A DNA stretch of 64,000 nucleotides from Hygrocybe punicea (GCA_963556145.1 OY744468.1:434001-498000); one strand, 5' to 3'; numbered from the stretch's first letter, positions 31,942 to 44,517 are shown. Made by a program: numbers and translations. The notes: generated from the sequence alone by a model not told the origin.

Positions 31942-33940
31942 GATCAGCTGCTGCTCCGCATGTACGGTGCGCAGAGCGGCACTCCGCAGCTGGATAACCA
32001 GGATGTGGTGTACCTGGACGATGCGTGGATACGGGAGCATGTGGCGTGTGTTACAGGAGTGGATACTGTTTGATATGAGTGTGCGTGGGGGTGGGAGGCC
32101 GTCAAAAGATGTGACACATGAAGAGGTTGTGGAGGCGTGTAGGGCAGCGTTGATGCATGATTTTGTTAGGGACCTTCCGGAAGGTTACCTCACTCGGTTG
32201 GGTAATGGTGGCGATAGCCTGTCTGGTGGACAGATGCAGCGCTTGGCTATCGCTCGTGCTAAATTGCCCGATCCTACTGTTCTTATTCTAGGTGAGTTTT
32301 TTTTTTTCCTTTTCTTTTCTCATCAATTTTGCTCGAGACTTTTTATTGGTTAGATGAAGCGACGTCTGCGCTGGACGCAATGTCGCGCGTGCTGGTCTTT
32401 GAGGCTATCAAACGCTGGCAAGCCAACAAGACCAGTATCGTTTTCACGCACGACCTTTTGCAGCACGACTCACGACTTTGTCTACGTCCTCAAGATCGGG
32501 AGCGTCGTGGATGGTGCGTTTCGGGCGATGATGCTGGCGCAGGCAACCACTCCGGGGCGACTGACATACCCACCATCAATGCGTTTGGCGGGATCGCCTT
32601 GAGCGTCGCAGCGCTGGACGGGGTCTTTTTGGGGGTCAAACACTTTGTGTTGGAGACGGCTGCTATGAGCTGGGTGACGCATATCCGGAAGGTGTGTTAC
32701 CAGCGCGTGCTGGCGCAGGATAAGCGGTGGTTCGACAAGAGCGAGAACAGCACTATGCGTCCAGTGCAGGTGCTCGTGACAGATGGGGACGACGCTGGGT
32801 ACTTGATTGCGGTTGTGCTGGGGCAGTGTTGCGTTGTGGGTGCGATGTTGGATGTGCTGCTTTGGGCACTTGTGAAGGGGTGGCAGTTGACGTTGGTTGC
32901 GTTTGCGTTTGTGGTGTTTGCTGCTGCGATGGCGTTCCAGACGAGGTTGGTGGCGAGGTGTGAGTTGAGGAGGGGAACATGGGTAGGTCCTGCATTGTTG
33001 TTGTTAATGAAGGCGCTTTCTGATATTCGGGCTATTCGTTCCATGGCTTTTGAAAGCGTTTTTCGGAGTCAGTTTAATTTGGCTGCTAAGCGGGCGTTGG
33101 CGATGGGTGTACGAGGAGCCTTGGTTGAAGGGTCAACGCATGGTGTGGCGAGCGCTTTGATCTATGTTGCGGAAGCGATGTTGTTTTACGTTGGCGCGAC
33201 GCATGTTGCCCGGGGCACGTATACTTATCTGCAGATGGTGGAGGTGTTGAATTTGGAGGTGTTCACTGTTACTATTGGGTCCCAGTTGTTGTCTTGCGGT
33301 ATGTCTTTTTCCCCCCTGCTCTTTTTTTTTCTGAACCCGTTTTTGATTTTTTTTTGGTCAAGCTCAAAGATTGCTAAATCGGTTCAAGCCACGCGGGATT
33401 TCAACGGTTTTTTGATGCTCTCTGGAGACTGATGAATCCAAGAGGACTCTTCGACCTCCACCGACTGGCGCTGTCACTTTCAGTGAAGTCTCCTCGTATC
33501 CCGAGTGGCCTGATGCCCCCGTTTTGAAGAACCTCTCCATGCACATGGCCGATGGCGAATGTGTTGCTATCGTGGGTTCGTCCGAGTCTGGAAAATCCAC
33601 TGTGGCGGCGTTGTTGCAGCGATTGTATGAGCCAGACTTGGGTGGCATCTTCATTGGACAATCGGAGCTCCGTCCGATGCAGGTGGATCATCTGCGAGAA
33701 CATGTGGCGGTTGTCAGCCAGCACCCGAATCTATTCGATGCGAGCATCTCGGAAGGCATCGCCTACGGGAGCAAGGGTCTCTCCGAGCAGGATATCCGCC
33801 GGGCTGCCAAGGCTGTGAATGTTGATGAGTTTATCGAGGCTCTGCCGAAGGGATACGATACGAAGGTCGGGGAGAATGCGTCGCTGATATCGGGTGGAGA
33901 GGCCCAGCGGATGCAGATTGCGCGAGCGCTGGCGATATCC
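31942..33940 (+). pseudogene. STE6: Truncated, mutated STE6-like copy
   Basis: Mirror copy of 5,597-2,656. It starts inside NBD1 (LLLRMYGAQ, LDNQDVVYLDDAW) and lacks TMD1 and the NBD1 Walker A. It keeps LSGGQMQRLAIARAK and the intron before DEATSALD. About 0.8 kb (linker and first part of TMD2) is deleted between MMLAQATT and TINAFGGIALSV, and TMD2 then continues. In NBD2 Walker A is GSSESGKST (Gly to Glu) and the signature is ISGGEAQRMQ (Gln to Glu). The copy ends after IARALA, before Walker B. Frameshifts near 32,060 and 32,470 break it further. It cannot make a working transporter. Confidence 0.9.
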
Positions 33941-34345
33941 ACGACCGTATCAGCGTTCCTATGGGAGCATTATATCTATCCCAGATCATGAATTACATTG
34001 ACCGGCAGTACAGCGACCGGATGGCGGACGCCTGGTGGCACGTTGAAAAGGGGCAGCACACCCCTCCAGTGCCATTGGGAATCGAGGAAAGTCAACGTCA
34101 ACCAAGCTCCAAAGCCTGAACTACCGATGAATGTATATTCCCCTGAACTCGCGCAGGAAGTTTTCACATCACTCAGTGCGAAAGAAGCGATGATGCTGCC
34201 CAACGTTGGTGGATCAATTCAGACTTTTCGTTCGATTATGCTAAAGCACTTGACAGATACCAGACTATTGCCTTCTAACAACCCTCGTCAAACGATGCTT
34301 CATTTTGTATGTACATGCGGTACCAGGCGCACTCTTGTTAATTGA
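33941..34345 (+). other. Unrecognised coding-like fragment after the STE6 copy
   Basis: Two short frames read YIDRQYSDRMADAWWHVEKG and then EVFTSLSAKEAMMLPNVGG, NPRQTMLHFVCTCG. They look protein-like but match no family I know. They could be debris of the same gene as the 31,731-31,941 segment. Confidence 0.25.
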
Positions 34346-35183
34346 AAACTCACAGGAAATGGTGTTTATTTGGCCCAATCTACGAGATCATCATCTGTCC
34401 TCTACAATTAGGATAGCAAATCCAGTAGCACCAGTAGGGTGGCTTACTCCATGTATTGCCCGCCACTTGACATTCCCCTAGATCAAGATATTGATGTTGA
34501 CGAGCTCTCCTGTTGACGAACAGATCTCCACTGCCAAACGACCAAGGGAATATTAATATTATGAATTACCCGACATCGTGTACCGTTCGATTACCCGAAC
34601 GGTTTTCCCTGTGCCCCTGTAGTTGTCCAGGTCTGCAAGACAACAGAGATGGTGAGCGGTTTCATCTTCCACACTAGTCCCCAAAAAAGTAGACGACCAG
34701 AGATGACGCGATTCCCGTGGTCAAGCGGGATGCTTGAGTCGTGGAGGATTCAGCTTAAACTTTTAGCAGTTCTCGATGATTGAAATCCAGATGTCTATTT
34801 GAAACTATGTACTACATTGACTCGTACCACCGATCCCTCATACCTCGCAGTCAACATCGCCATCTGCTACTAAGGAAATTGGTAGTGGGGGGTGTATTAG
34901 AAGCTGGAGCAGGAGCATGTGCAATCATTCCGATCAAGGTGGTTTACATTTGTCTGGTAGCATCGAAGACAAGAATGGGGATTGGATATGGTCGGTAGCG
35001 ATGCAGAACTTGACTCCTCTCTGTCCAACAAGGCCCGAGCAGTTCATGAGATGACATTGCTAGCAGTGTCGTCATTCCTAGACCTTCCAGACACACTTCG
35101 TCGTTGCGGATGGGGTGTTCACATCACAATTTGGAGAGATCTGCTTGTGCCATAATTGCTATCATTCTACACATGACACCTAT
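34346..35183. other. Spacer; left 72-bp inverted repeat at 34,590-34,661
   Basis: No gene seen. The repeat starts ATTACCCGAACGGTTTTCC and its inverted partner ends at 37,895. Confidence 0.5.
34590..34661 (+). repeat. 72-bp inverted repeat, left copy
   Basis: Begins ATTACCCGAACGGTTTTCC and ends GGTGAGCGGTT. Its reverse complement lies at 37,825-37,895 with roughly 85-90% identity. Together they bracket the WD40 gene. Confidence 0.75.
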
Positions 35184-36955
35184 TCATAAGTAATCGTAAT
35201 AACCGCCTCTGTCATCCAGCTCAGGCTCATCTACTGGCACCACATGATGGGTAATAGCTTCAAACGATGACCAACGAAGGTTATTTTGTGTTCTTGCAAG
35301 GTCCAAAATGAATGGTTGGATGGAAGAACACAACAAGTAGATAAGGATCCCAAAGGATAGCTGATAGACAAGAAATCGAGAGCAGAAAGAAGTGGACTGA
35401 GTAGAATTCTTGGTATTATCAAGGCGATGAACCTATCGCAGGAGGAAAGACGTGAACAGTGTCAGGATATATACCAAGGCACAGATACGTACGTAATTGC
35501 GCCAGACGACAATTCTCGTGTCTGATCCTTTTCCAACAAATGCTCCAACAATGTAGTCAACCTTTCGGTTGGGAATGCTCACAGCCTGTAGCAAAGCAGA
35601 AGGTAACCCCGTCGATATTCCAAGCAAAATCACCAGCCAACTTACGTCAACAGCCCCAACTAAGCTATTTGATGCTTTGGGATAGAATGTAAGCCGTTGA
35701 GAAAGAAGAGAGGAGGAAAATCGTACAGGGATTCTGAAGAGTGGCAATGACGGTAGTATTGTGTGCATCCAGAACAAGAATTCTCCCATCCCCCGTGGGT
35801 GAAATTAAGTGAGTCCCTGACTTGAACTGTGCAAGGCCTTGACTTGCGCGTGTGTTAGTGTCATACCGTGCAGCGTGCGTCCAGGTGAGATCTGGAAGGC
35901 TGTACACATCGAGGCCGCTCTGCAAGTTGAATACGGCCAGCTGTTTACTGCGCGCCAACACCAAAGCATTACCTCTATTCACGCATAAGCTGTCAGTGTA
36001 ACAAGGTAGCGGTAATCAATTGATCTGACATGAAGTGGCAGCCAAGGCTGTCGCCGTTGGCAGGGACCTTCTTCTTGACTCAAAACCTTTCTAATTAGTA
36101 GTTTCCAGGGTTGAATCGAAAAATGTTTCCTAACAAGGACGCGAATTACGATTGAAGTAGTCATAGCGACGTACACAGACTTACACGATCGCTTTCTCAA
36201 GGTATGTGACGATAAGCTCGGTGCCATCATTCGTGAACCAAACGAAACGCGGCACAGAATATTCAGATGTTTGGTCTCCCACCGGGTGTTGATGAAGCTC
36301 GCCTAAAGATGAATCAGCATGAACCATGCATCACCTGCCCGAAATCTTACCATTTGGATCGACGTTCCATAACCTGATGCCATGTTTCCCCTCACCCACA
36401 GATGCAAGACAGCGTGTAACCGGGCAAAAATCCATAGATTCAACAGGAATTTGCAAGATGCCATCCCTGTGAGCTTCAACATCGCAAACATGAGAAATTC
36501 GTCTCTGTTGAAGAAGTTGAGCATATACAACAAGAGTTTCGAGAGGCCAGACCCACCGTTTCGTTGTGAACGGAATAAACAACAATCTTGCCTCGTGTCG
36601 TACCCAAGGCAATAATGTTATCGGCGATCCAGCAGAGTTCGGATATGCCGCCATGTTCGTTAAGGAGACACGGGGATTGCTGGGGAAAAATGGAAGAAGA
36701 CAACAGATCAAAAAGCAGGAGACAACCGGATTCATCTGAACATGCAGTGAGTCGCAATACACAATACACAATCAGACAGATAGCATACCTGCCGCAGCTA
36801 GCAAATCACCAGATGGCTGTATCTTCAGAGACGTTACAGTGTTTTGGTGATTGGTTCGTAGAACCTTGTGGAGTACAAAGCTGGGATGGTTATCCTGATT
36901 GAATGTGACCGGAACGTGAGTGGCCGGGGCTATGGAGAACAATCCTCACCGTCAT
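35184..36955 (-). CDS. WD40 beta-propeller protein with C-terminal membrane anchor
   Basis: A ten-exon model closes in one frame of 408 codons: 36955-36950, 36894-36789, 36735-36557, 36504-36351, 36302-36185, 36129-36068, 35972-35727, 35659-35646, 35585-35493 and 35432-35184. WD-type strands are clear: TVTSLKIQPSGDLLAAADES, CWIADNIIALGTTRGKIVVY, MDFCPVTRCLASVGEG then GIRLWN, FVWFTNDGTELIVTY, and GTHLISPTGDGRILVLD. The last is followed by GAFVGKGSDTRIVVWRNY. The final exon has one membrane segment (LSFGILIYLLCSSIQPFIL) and an acidic tail ending GGYYDYL. The 6-nt first exon and 14-nt eighth exon are the least certain. Agaricomycetes have expanded families of such WD40-TM proteins of unknown role; an ER Sec12-like guanine exchange factor was considered but lacks diagnostic motifs. 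No in-frame stop, so probably functional. Confidence 0.75.
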
Positions 36956-37824
36956 TCCTCTACGGAGTTTTCTCAATAAAAATTGTCTCATCGCGAATTC
37001 GGGTTCTGTGTTTGCAGCTTGGAAGCGAAGATGTTATGTGTCGAGATCAAGATCATTTTGTCCCCACTTGCTTTGTTATAATAAATCTTGCTTTGTTCGG
37101 GATCTGTATCCGAGCAAATCGCTCTGGCACAGACTTGATAGCCATGAGGTGGTGTCTGCCGTCGACGATGGAACAAAGAAGAGGTCCGAGTCTTTGGCGC
37201 CTTGAGGATCAATATCCTTCCCTGTATTCGACATCCGGATCCGGATCCGGATGCGCAAGCGAAAGCTGCACGCTGAAAGCTGACCAAGGCCGTAATTTAT
37301 GTGAGCTATGATGGATGTACAATGACAATGTACAATTAGGATTTTGGATAGGTCGCATTACTCAAAAAAGTAGCTATCATATCCCGGGATGGCCAATCGT
37401 TCTCATATCTTGTTAGGATGGGAAATTTCTCTCTAGCCTGATCACCAAGTTACGTCGAAACGTCCAACTAAGGAATCTCGGCTCACTCACTTCAATTTTT
37501 ATTTTGTCAATGGTTGACGGTGGTTGTTTTGAAATAGGAGAACCACGTATTAGGGATCGGTTGTCAACGTAGTAGCGAATTCGAGCTTGGATAAATTTTT
37601 GTTATCGTGAAGTTGATGGCGGCTTCCGAAACCTGGGTACATCACCTGTAGACTCAAATAGACGTCTGGATTCCAATCGTTGAGAACTGCTTTTAAGCTG
37701 TAGCCTCCACGACTCAAGCATCCCACTTGCCCACAGGGCTTGGGAATGATTTTTCTAATCACGTCATCTCTGCGGTCGTCTATTTTTCGGGCACCAGTAG
37801 AAAGATGATCTCGCGATTTAGACC
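36956..37824. other. Spacer with no gene seen
   Basis: Contains a short GGATCC/GGATCCGG direct repeat near 37,236. Short ORFs only. Confidence 0.4.
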
Positions 37825-37895
37825 AACCGCTCACCATCACTGTTATCTTGCGGACCTGTGCAACTAAAGGACACAGGGAAAACCGTTCGGGTAAT
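37825..37895 (-). repeat. 72-bp inverted repeat, right copy
   Basis: Inverted partner of 34,590-34,661. No matching target duplication was found outside the pair. Confidence 0.75.
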
Positions 37896-37989
37896 GACTG
37901 GGGTGCGAACCAGGCTCATAGGATATACAGTTCTCAGGGAGTGCATTTGAGCGAGATTCATTTACAGTCCGTCGAAATTGGACTAGTTT

Positions 37990-38600
37990 GTGCGGGATTT
38001 AGACCGAGATGTGACAATAGGTAATGCAAGAACTCACCCTGAAAATACAGGTTGAAAGAAACAAAGGTTCAAGTCAGTGGCGCTGTGGATTTATTATGGT
38101 GCGGCTCTGCCAGTGGCACTCACCAGTACTCATATTCTTCCGTTGTTGCATAATGCCGAGAATCCCGCTTCTCAGAAGACACAGTCGAGGGATGGCCTTG
38201 CACCAGAGGGTCGCGAAGTCAATCCAGTTACATTACCCCCAGCCAAGCGCACATGGTCCCCACGTTCGATCTTTGGGCTGGAACCGCCATAGCTGACTTT
38301 ACCGTTGCTAGAACTATTGCCAACAAACTGCCCAGACCAAGGTCAAACACAGAGTAACATAAAAAGTGCGAAGAATTCATTTCCGCTCGTTCCCTCCAAT
38401 GCAGGTTCTTCTCAGAACCCAGAGCAGACGGGTATCAGAAAACCAGGGGAATCTGGAAGCGCGTCCTCTATCCGACTCCAGTCCTGGCTCGATTGGCGTC
38501 CTGAAGATTATGCAGCCATCTGGGTTTGTCCCACTTTCTTACCCTTCGTTGCGTGGCTAATCGTCTTCTGAATCAGACTTACATCAATCAGCTATCCAAT
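37990..38600 (+). other. Coding-like fragment, unrecognised
   Basis: Frames reading PVALTSTHILPLLHNAENPA, then PPAKRTWSPRSIFGLEPP, and after a stop PLVPSNAGSSQNPEQTG suggest an eroded Pro/Ser-rich protein, possibly the N-terminal part of a mobile-element protein. No family assigned. Confidence 0.2.
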
Positions 38601-39448
38601 GAGCACTTAGATACGGACCTACCTTTCCACAGACAGCCCAATCTAGGTAAAATCAACGTGGTTTCGACGTTGGTAAGATATCACAAGTTGCATTATTGAA
38701 TTTCTTCTAATCCACCCATGCGAGTCCAGGCCTCCGAGAGATACCCCATTTTGCTGTCGTATCACGAGGATTGGCTCCTTCGAGAATTTGTAAGATGGTG
38801 CTTGAAAAATACTTTGGCGAAAAGGAGTCGCAAGAGGGCTCAGGGATCGTAGTAGAACTTTACCTTACTGTAGTTGTAATCGTTTCGTGCAGGGTCTCTT
38901 GATACAGGAATCCGCCATCCGCCATAGTGCAATGCCAAATGATGAAAGGTAAATGTTAAATATGTGCAGGAAGAAGGGTCTTGGGATCGTAGCGCACCAA
39001 GCCAGATGAGATGGGATCCATTAGAGGATGTCGTAGATCGGTCGCGTCACTATTTTCAATACGTGATACAAGGGCGGGCACTAACGGTGGGAAAAACATC
39101 AATTTGAAGCTGGTAGCGTGCGGAGGCCAAGAACTAAGAGAATCGATCGATGTAAGCAGGTCGGTGGAAGATTTTGGGAGATTTCGAACATAGGTGCAAA
39201 CACCACTCTGCTCTTGGTCAAAGTGCAAAGCTCAGTCCCGGGGGACTTCTTTACCTTAGTAAATTAGCATTCTCTGATCAGCTGAATTTCCAGCCCACCT
39301 TTCCAAAGACACTCCAGTGATGAGCGCTTAATGAGCCCCAAAGCCGTGTGCTGGTCGGATCCACCAGAGTGAACTCATCACATTCTAATAGCAGCCATCA
39401 CTTGACCTAGATTCAAGAATCTATTTGAAACCTCAACGGAGTCCCTCT
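38601..39448. other. Spacer with no gene seen
   Basis: Short ORFs only. Probably the 5' flank of the Tnp2 element; its terminal repeats were not identified. Confidence 0.35.
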
Positions 39449-42400
39449 ATGGAGAGGATATGTGCTTTGTGCAAGGTTTGGCTTTGTACCTGTGCGAGAA
39501 AGGACGGGCTTCGGAGTTTGTATGTGGTCCGAGTCTGTGTCGATCCCCTCGAAGTCACCACAATTGTTCACATCATGTCTCAGTCAACAGCGGACAAATT
39601 ACGAGCCATTAGGGAAAAGCTGAATGTGAGTAGGTGACATATCTAATTTGCGGCACTTTGAATCCTAGAACCGCACATTGTTATAGACGCCAAGAATAAA
39701 GATGCACAGACATTGTCTACTCCTGCAAAGATACGTGCATCCCGCGACAAAAGAGATGCAAAACTACTTGGAGACTCGGCCCCTGCAGAATCTTCGCAGA
39801 ACAATCGTATTCCATCAGTAACTCCCTCGCTTGAGGATCCATTAACCGACAATATACAGGCGTTGAAAATCTCTAATCCAGTCCAAGGAACTGACCCAGG
39901 GCCCAATCTCGGTTTATCGCCAAAGCCATACGATTGTTGTGAGTATTTATTTATTTATGTCGTTCGAGCTGTGCTTTATATATTCGCCCAGCTAGATATT
40001 TTAATCAAGACCTCTCGGCGATCCAGCCGTCCTGCCTGCTACCGGCGTTCGAATCATTACTGCAAAATCTTTTCAAGGGAGCGTCACATTCTGGAACCGG
40101 AGTGTCATTCACTGTGGCCAAAGCCACGGAACGTGCATCACTTTCGCAAGCGCGGGGACACGCTGGCCTTACAAAGTGGGATGAAGCTCTAATTCGAAAC
40201 ATGTCCACCGATATTCGTACCATTTACCGAATCTTCGATCTTGAACCCAATTTCACTGTATTCGCAGCATGTACTCAGGCAAAATGTTGTGCAACATATG
40301 CACCGACTCTCGACAAATTTTCTGGAGTCACTCAATATCCCCTGCATTGCACGCGTGAAAAATTTGGACGCACCTGTGGCTCTCCCCTCACCAAGCAACG
40401 TGTTGATAATGGACGCAGTGTTCCCAGTCCTCTTTGGCCATTCTCGTACCATCACCTTAACGATCACATTGCATCGATGTTCTCACAACCCGGGGTTGAG
40501 GAAGCTATTCAGCAGCACTGACGCAGTGGCGTGCTGGAGCAAGAGCTCTTGGACATCATTTGTTCGCCAGCTCTCACACAGCTCCGGGATTCAAGTGGTC
40601 TACCTTTTCTTCGCGCTTGTGGGACAGAACTGAGGCTTGTATGGTCACTTTGCGTGGACTGGTTCAATCCGTACCAAAACAAGATAGCCGGGAAAAAGGT
40701 CTCCACGGGTGTGATATCCATGATTTGTCTTAGTCTACCCCCTGAATTACGGCTTTTAGAGGAAAATATTTACATTGCGGGGGTTATTCCAGGACCACAG
40801 GAACCATCTTTTGATGCCGTAAATGAATTCATCAACCCTCTTGTAGATGACCTGCAGGTTGCTTACGATCCTGGCGTTCACTTGTCACAAACCCATGATT
40901 TTCCTGCTGGACGAGACACTCGCACCGCTGTTCTATCTCTAATTGCTGATACTATGGCTTCGAAGAAAGTGTCTGGTCACTGTGGTCATTGTGGAAAATA
41001 TTTCTGCTCACGTTGCCGCCTGCCTCTCCACGAGATCGATAATCTTGACATGACAACTTGGCCACGAGGCCTTACACGAGAAGAATACGAGGAGCTTGCT
41101 AATAATTGGCTCAATGCATCATCAATAACAAAACAAAACAAATTGGTGACGAACCATGGTATTCGTTGGTCGAGTCTACTCCAGTTACCGTACTTTCAAC
41201 CATCACGGTTTATAATCACTGAAGGAATGCATGTTGTTCTGCTAAACAACATCCCTCGCCATTGTCGTGATTTGCTGGGATTAAATTTTGATGATCTTCC
41301 AGATGGTGAAGATGAAATCCACCCCCATGTCATGGAACGCGCTCGAAAGATTCTTAGTCGGAAGCCAAAATTATTAAAATCCCTTTCAATGAATGTGCTT
41401 AATGCTTTGTGCCTTGAGCAAAACATAACCATCCCTCGCCCGACTAAAGGCTGCAGACGGAAGCGTGAATATATCTCCGCATTATTGGTAAGTGGTACTA
41501 AACTACATGAGATGTGTACTTATCCGATATTAGGGTGATATTAACCCAGAGCAAGCACTGGCAGTCGATCATGACCGCGACCTTGACATTGCCCACCTAT
41601 TCGATGACACTGTCAGCGGTGCTGATAATTCCGTTACTACTTCTAAGGATGCCGCAAGTCCTACATCCTGCTGTCCTGCTGCAACTTCGTTGCCAGCACC
41701 TTTCATTACCAAACAAGTGCTCAAAGAGATCAGAAAAACAATTGAGACTACCATACGGCCTTCGTGGCAAGCTACGCCTCCTACAGATTTCGGATGTGTT
41801 CAACACGGGAAATTGAAAGCGGACCAATGGAGAACAACACTCGAATTTGATATTCCTGTGACACTCGTGAAGGCTTTATCCAGTAAGAAAAGCACCGGCA
41901 ACATTGATTACAACAAACGTGCACGACGCATTGTAGACCACACTTTAGACTTGGCAATGGCCATGGCATGGGGACTGTCGAGGCGCACCTCGAAACACCA
42001 TGCGGAGCGATATACATTTTATATGAAACGTTATCTTCACGGCATCCTAGAGCTTTACCCCGAATACAAGCTTAAACCTAACCATCACTATTCCCTACAC
42101 ATTGGTGATATTCTTATAGACTTTGGGCCGCAGCATGGCACATGGTCCTTTCCTCTCGAGCGCCTCATTGGACTGTTGCAAAGATTGAATACCAATTTTA
42201 AAATTGGTAAGAACCGGAATGCAAACCTGGTTTCAATTCACTGACCATCTTATTCAGGTGAAATGGAGGCAACGGTCATGACTACTTTTTGGAGAAGGTC
42301 GAGATTGTTGCATTTCTTGTCAACTCGCCGTTGTCCATCATTCCTCCTGGAAGCATGGGCATTAGTTCGGGACCGCCTGCACCGTGATAATTTGGATTCA

Positions 42401-42943
42401 TCAGTATCATTTAAATTTAAATCTCCTCAGACAGAGGTCAAGACCGATGCTTCAAATCTCCATGTTTTGGATGCTGACATTAATCGAGCTTTTACTGCAG
42501 CCCTATGGGGGAATGTTGCTGAAGCACTTGTTACTCCACGCGAAGTGTTTCTGCTCCATCAATATGGCCAGGATGGCGTCGTGTATTCTACATCCCGCCA
42601 GCACAGCCTCATGTACTTCAATTCTAGCAGCTGCGATAGATCCAAGTTGAAACCGGCTCAAATACGCACCATCTTTGCTCACAAACGCCGAAACAACAAA
42701 CGCGAAGTAATTCAGGAAGTTTTTTTCGCTGTCCACGACTACGTACCATTTGACAAGAACCCTTTCGCTCTCTACCCAGACTTTCGAGCCGCGATTTTTC
42801 ACCGTGAACCACATCATGAAGTTCAAGTTATTCACGCTACCCGGATTCGTTGTCACGCTAATCAGCTACGATGGGATGAGGATCTGGTCGTAATGCATCC
42901 AATTGACAGGGTAATATTGCCTTGCCTTGCAATGCTTCCTTGA
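39449..42943 (+). pseudogene. Tnp2 (CACTA-like) transposase, nearly intact, one nonsense codon
   Basis: ATG 39449 gives a CALCKVWLCTC start; ATG 39575 is an alternative. Introns: about 39,625-39,667, 39,940-39,992, 41,490-41,535 and 42,206-42,257. Motifs in family order: TIYRIFDLEPNFTVFAAC, KFGRTCGSPL, then VWSLCVDWFNPYQNK, STGVISMICLSLPPELR, YIAGVIPGPQEPSFDAVNEF, HCGHCGKYFCSRCRLP, GIRWSSLLQLPYF, and GMHVVLLNNIPRHCRDLLGL. The C-terminal half (41,690-42,943) has the helical DUF-like region (YNKRARRIVDHTLDLAMAM, TWSFPLERLIGLLQRLN). The only in-frame stop seen is TGA at 40519-40521 (AIQQH/RSGVLEQ). Such proteins cut and paste CACTA-type elements with a DDE catalytic core. Terminal repeats were not found. 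Confidence 0.82.
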
Positions 42944-44480
42944 TAATTGACCATGTATTATAGAACTACTAGATCCTCCGTTGAGGTTGTGCTGATTCAA
43001 TTTCCTTGTCCTTACCCACGCTCCATAACATCTCGAATGACAGGGAAATGACAGGGGGTTGATGACTAGTACTGGCAGTAGTTTACATTAGGGTATCATA
43101 TTCGCAATGTGCCAATTTTGGGGAGGGGAGATATTATTATAGACAAGCACAGTTGACGGTGGTGAATGACAACAACAAACTCCATCAGCAAAACTGGATT
43201 TACGGTCATAGCAAATGGTCATTTCCATATAAGTCATAGCACTATCATAGCACTCATAGCAATCACCTCCCCTATACATCGCTACACAGCACTGTAGAGC
43301 TTAGGCGCCACCTACATTTCACACTGCATAGCTTAGGTGGCACCTACACTTCGCTCTAAGGATCGTACTCTCACTATGAGGGACTCGATAGCTGGATTCT
43401 CCATAAGAAATGTCCAGCCAAAGTTGTTATCGCCACTAGCCTGCCCCCGCCCCCCCTGCATTCCAACTTGAAGCTCGACCGCCATTTGTGTCCATGTCCG
43501 CGTTGACAACGACTTCATTAACCACTTTCTCGCAAACACCGTGACCAGTATTACATAGAGACGCATCCGACGCCGGCTGAATTAGATGTGCTGCGTGTTG
43601 AATCCTCCCCCCTCTCTCTCATCTTGCATGCAGGCTTCAACTTGAAAACTGACAACATTCCTGATCGCAAATGTTCTGCCCAACGCATGGCTTTACTGGT
43701 AAAGTTTTAGTTTTTTTTTCTTGTACATTCACACCACTAGTAGCCGTTCTCTACATCATCCTGACGCCCACTGCTACTTCGGCACAAATCCATATTTTCA
43801 GAGCTCATTTCCAGGACGTGGAGAAGATGAGCAGCATGGTGGGTACATGGGATGACGAGAGGGGGTTTTTACTGGTATGGAGGTGCACGGTATTTGGGTA
43901 CACGGTATTCGAGTCAATATTATGAATTCCACTGTAATAATATCTCGGAAAGGCTGCAGACAATGATTAATTAAGCCAAAGGAAGGCATACAAATGATAC
44001 ATACTCATATGTGCACACCTTTCCACCCAAAAAATCCGAGATGAACTGTGCATGCTCAAGCGCCTTGCCGCGATTATTTCTCTTGACGGCGGTGGTCATA
44101 GGCGCCTGCTGCTGCCGTTGTGCTTCGTTGTCGCCACGCCCCGCTGTTGCCGTTGCTATCTCTGGTTGTCGTGATTGCCATCGTCGTCCTGGTCCTCGTG
44201 AAAATCTCATGCAGCACGTTGCATAATACGTATGGTAGTCTGGGTCGTAGGCTCACTGTAATATGATGTGAGCGGCGATGGTGCTAGCGGTACATAAATT
44301 GTATAACTACAGACCTTGAGATCTACGAAATGCTTGAATAATTATAGAGTTTTCTGTTCAAAAGGGTGGGCTGCGCCATCGCCTTCTAAAATAGCCAAGA
44401 CAAAGAAATCAGCCAAAGACAATAGAAACAAATGCACAGAGCAAGTTGCAGATAAAACGGCAAGAAATGGAGGCACTAAA
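42944..44480. other. Spacer with no convincing gene
   Basis: Holds two direct copies of AGCTTAGG-GCACCTACA-like 20-mers (about 43,299-43,350) and a poly-T run near 43,710. Short ORFs on both strands in 44,000-44,230 are GC-rich and unrecognised. Confidence 0.4.
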
Positions 44481-44517
44481 GTATGTCACGACTTCCCGAT
44501 CTCCCTCCTATCGTTTA

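Noticed and set aside
35184..36955. SEC12 (Sar1 exchange factor) identity for the WD40-TM protein
   Set aside because: Topology fits, but the N-terminal Sec12 motif with the potassium-loop glycine run is not seen, so no symbol was given.
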